A DNA stretch of 64,000 nt from assembly GCA_045810625.1 (NCBI GenBank), contig JBJMVQ010000011.1, positions 3,794 to 67,793 on the forward strand, given 5' to 3'. Position numbers and translations under genes: made by a program. Positions 62,509-64,000 of the stretch are shown in pieces. The notes under the pieces are model-generated. The model ran no database searches and had not been told where the DNA came from. It saw only the letters and a list, made by a program, of their open reading frames with translations. Origin of the DNA: JACQFZ01 sp045810625. GTDB taxonomy: Bacteria > Pseudomonadota > Gammaproteobacteria > Acidiferrobacterales > Sulfurifustaceae. How positions within the stretch are numbered: the stretch's first letter is position 1; each line of letters opens with the position of its first letter.

Positions 62509-64000
62509 TTAAAACGGCGGTAACAGATAATCGCCCACTTGCCGATAGCCCGCATTCCTCAGTTGCTGCAATTCCTGTGAAAAAATAGTAGGACGATTAT
62601 ATAGTGGGTCCCACAAATTAGCCGGCGTTTGCGGCGATCCAAGATAAACCGGCGCCCGTTGGTTAATGATATTTTGAATCCATTCAGCGTTTCTCTGCGG
62701 CGTCCAATTCGGAATATTGAGTACGTTGTGTCCAGGCCAGCCTGCGGCGACAGCCGTATCCGGTCGCCGGCCTATCACATAGCACTGGCCCTCCCGTTCA
62801 TGTATGCGAAGCGTATTCTCAAGCCGCTCTACATCGTCGCGGTTATACCGCGCGCTACCGCTGCTCGCGACTTCGTATCGGAAATTCGGATCATAGCGGC
62901 GAATTTCATTCGATAGGCGCTGTACTTCTGCACGTGCGGCAGTTTCGCTTGGTGATGGTTCAGGCATCCCACCGCGGCGTTTGCTCAGGCCGTCCGGATC
63001 GACATACGAAAGCGGGCTGTTGTCTACATACCCATAGCTGTTAAACCCGCCTGCTAATCCAACTGGGTCGCTGGTGATATACCTTCCTGTCCTCGGGTCG
63101 TAATACCGGTTCGAGTTGTAATAGAGGCCAGTTTCAGTATCCGCGTACTGGCCCGGATATCTCAGATTAACCGTCGCCGTTCCCGTCGGCGCCGTATCTC
63201 CAAACGCCCTCCCCTCCCAGCGCCAGACCACGGTCTGGAAGTTGTCGGTGCCGAGCCTCGGGGTTCCTTCATGGTCGGTATGCAGGTACGTAACGGTATC
63301 GATGCCGCCGCTTCTGGTGATCTGGGCGATCGGGATGCTATCGGCGTAGACATAACTAACTTGGGAGGTGCCGTCGGTGGCGGTTTCAAGGATCAGATTG
63401 CCGTTCGTGTCGTAGTGATAGACGGTGGTGTTGGAGTTGGCCGTCTTTTGGGTTCGCTGGCGCTGGTAGTTGTAAACGTAGCTCCCGAGCGTCGTTGCTC
63501 CTAAGGTGACGCTCTGTAAATGGCCGTCGTTGTTGTAGCTATAGGTGTTGGTGCCGTCGTTCGTGATGTTGCCGGCGGCATCGGTGGTGATGCTGTTGCT
63601 GCCGACTTGGTTCAGCTGGTTACTGTTCGCGGTGTAGCTGTACGTATTGGTCCCGTCGCTCGTCCGGTTGCCGTTGGGGTCGTAGCTGAGGGTGATGGTG
63701 CTGCTTGGGGTTGAGGTGATGCTGTCTATTGTTAACCGGTCTAGAGCATCGTAGGTGTAGCTCCTCACTTGGGGGAGGCTTTGGAGGCTGGTTAGGTTGC
63801 TGTTGGCGTCGTAGCCGTAGACACGGGTGTCGGCGCTGCCGAGGAATTGGTTGGTGAGGCGGCCTTGGAGGTCGTATTGCTTGGTTTCGGCTATGCCGTT
63901 GCCGTAGGTTTGGCTCAGGAGCAGTCCGTCGGGCCGGTAGGTGCGGCTGGTGTCGACGTTTTGGGAACCTCCGTTGACGGTGGCGCTGACCGAGGTGATG
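62509..64000 (-). CDS. RHS-repeat protein with C-terminal toxin-like domain (partial)
   Basis: At least 497 residues; the N-terminus is beyond the right edge. Upstream are many YD/RHS repeats (YTYDALDRL, GNRTSDGTNTYSY and similar). The core signature RYYDPRTGRYITSDPVGLAGG is followed by DPDGL. The last 160 residues after it are unrelated to RHS and contain a tryptophan-rich region with NIPNWTPQRNAEW. RHS proteins carry a variable toxin behind the core, delivered by type VI secretion or similar. The toxin activity is unknown. Confidence 0.85.
   Translation of the reverse strand, partial: ITSVSATVNGGSQNVDTSRTYRPDGLLLSQTYGNGIAETKQYDLQGRLTNQFLGSADTRVYGYDANSNLTSLQSLPQVRSYTYDALDRLTIDSITSTPSSTITLSYDPNGNRTSDGTNTYSYTANSNQLNQVGSNSITTDAAGNITNDGTNTYSYNNDGHLQSVTLGATTLGSYVYNYQRQRTQKTANSNTTVYHYDTNGNLILETATDGTSQVSYVYADSIPIAQITRSGGIDTVTYLHTDHEGTPRLGTDNFQTVVWRWEGRAFGDTAPTGTATVNLRYPGQYADTETGLYYNSNRYYDPRTGRYITSDPVGLAGGFNSYGYVDNSPLSYVDPDGLSKRRGGMPEPSPSETAARAEVQRLSNEIRRYDPNFRYEVASSGSARYNRDDVERLENTLRIHEREGQCYVIGRRPDTAVAAGWPGHNVLNIPNWTPQRNAEWIQNIINQRAPVYLGSPQTPANLWDPLYNRPTIFSQELQQLRNAGYRQVGDYLLPPF

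Overview
The window is GC-rich, densely coding bacterial chromosome. Class I AroG, CnoX, RlmKL, YhhQ, a PrkA-YeaH-SpoVR operon, LivFGHM and a PimCD-like acyl-CoA dehydrogenase pair point to a Proteobacterium, probably beta or gamma. The exact lineage cannot be read from the sequence. No rRNA, tRNA, CRISPR array or transposase was seen.

Layout. (1) 1-14.4 kb is mostly housekeeping and stress genes: cytochrome b561 (cut by the left edge), aroG, a cysteine-less CnoX-like thioredoxin/TPR protein, an OmpA-type lipoprotein, a CPBP protease, a protein ending in a cyclic-nucleotide-binding-like fold, 1-Cys peroxiredoxin with a strong terminator, a LEA-type lipoprotein, a small metalloprotease-like protein, PAP2 phosphatase, a DUF4337 protein, hsp20-lon, a PagL-like barrel and an ATP-dependent DNA ligase. 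(2) 14.8-19.4 kb is prkA-yeaH-spoVR, followed by an orphan response regulator. (3) 20.4-49 kb is a 29-kb acyl-CoA catabolism island in three blocks. The first is a long minus-strand operon: FadB-type enzyme, HD protein, thiolase, SDR, thioesterase, MDR reductase, APH-type kinase, ACAD10/11-like dehydrogenase, two tandem acyl-CoA synthetases and a haloalkane dehalogenase. The second is a minus-strand Liv-type ABC importer. The third is a divergent plus-strand operon: AlkK/DmdB-like ligase, PimC/PimD-like pair, DmdC-like dehydrogenase, thioesterase, ComB-like phosphatase, epoxide-hydrolase-like protein, MaoC and quinone-oxidoreductase-like protein. (4) 49-59.5 kb holds a queuosine-precursor transporter, MerR regulator, MsrA, a VOC protein, a dimeric-type chlorite dismutase, an exonuclease, an M48 protease/SH3 lipoprotein/CHASE2 run, a LOG-family protein, a cold-shock protein, Ap4A phosphorylase and a small basic protein. 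(5) rlmKL is followed by a palindromic repeat and an AT-richer RHS toxin/candidate immunity module that runs off the right edge.

How the genes work together. The importer would bring in an organic acid, the ligases would activate it, and the dehydrogenases, hydratases, dehydrogenase and thiolase would shorten it. The APH-kinase plus ACAD pair beside ligases and an SDR recalls the Lva (levulinate) and ACAD10/11 route, in which 4-hydroxyacyl-CoA is phosphorylated and then dephosphorylated to an enoyl-CoA. A 4-hydroxy acid or lactone pathway is therefore the leading hypothesis for the minus operon. Most other genes are ordinary. Items most worth following up are that cluster, the chlorite dismutase, the RHS toxin/immunity pair, the CHASE2 protein with an unrecognised output domain, and the HD-domain possible oxygenase.
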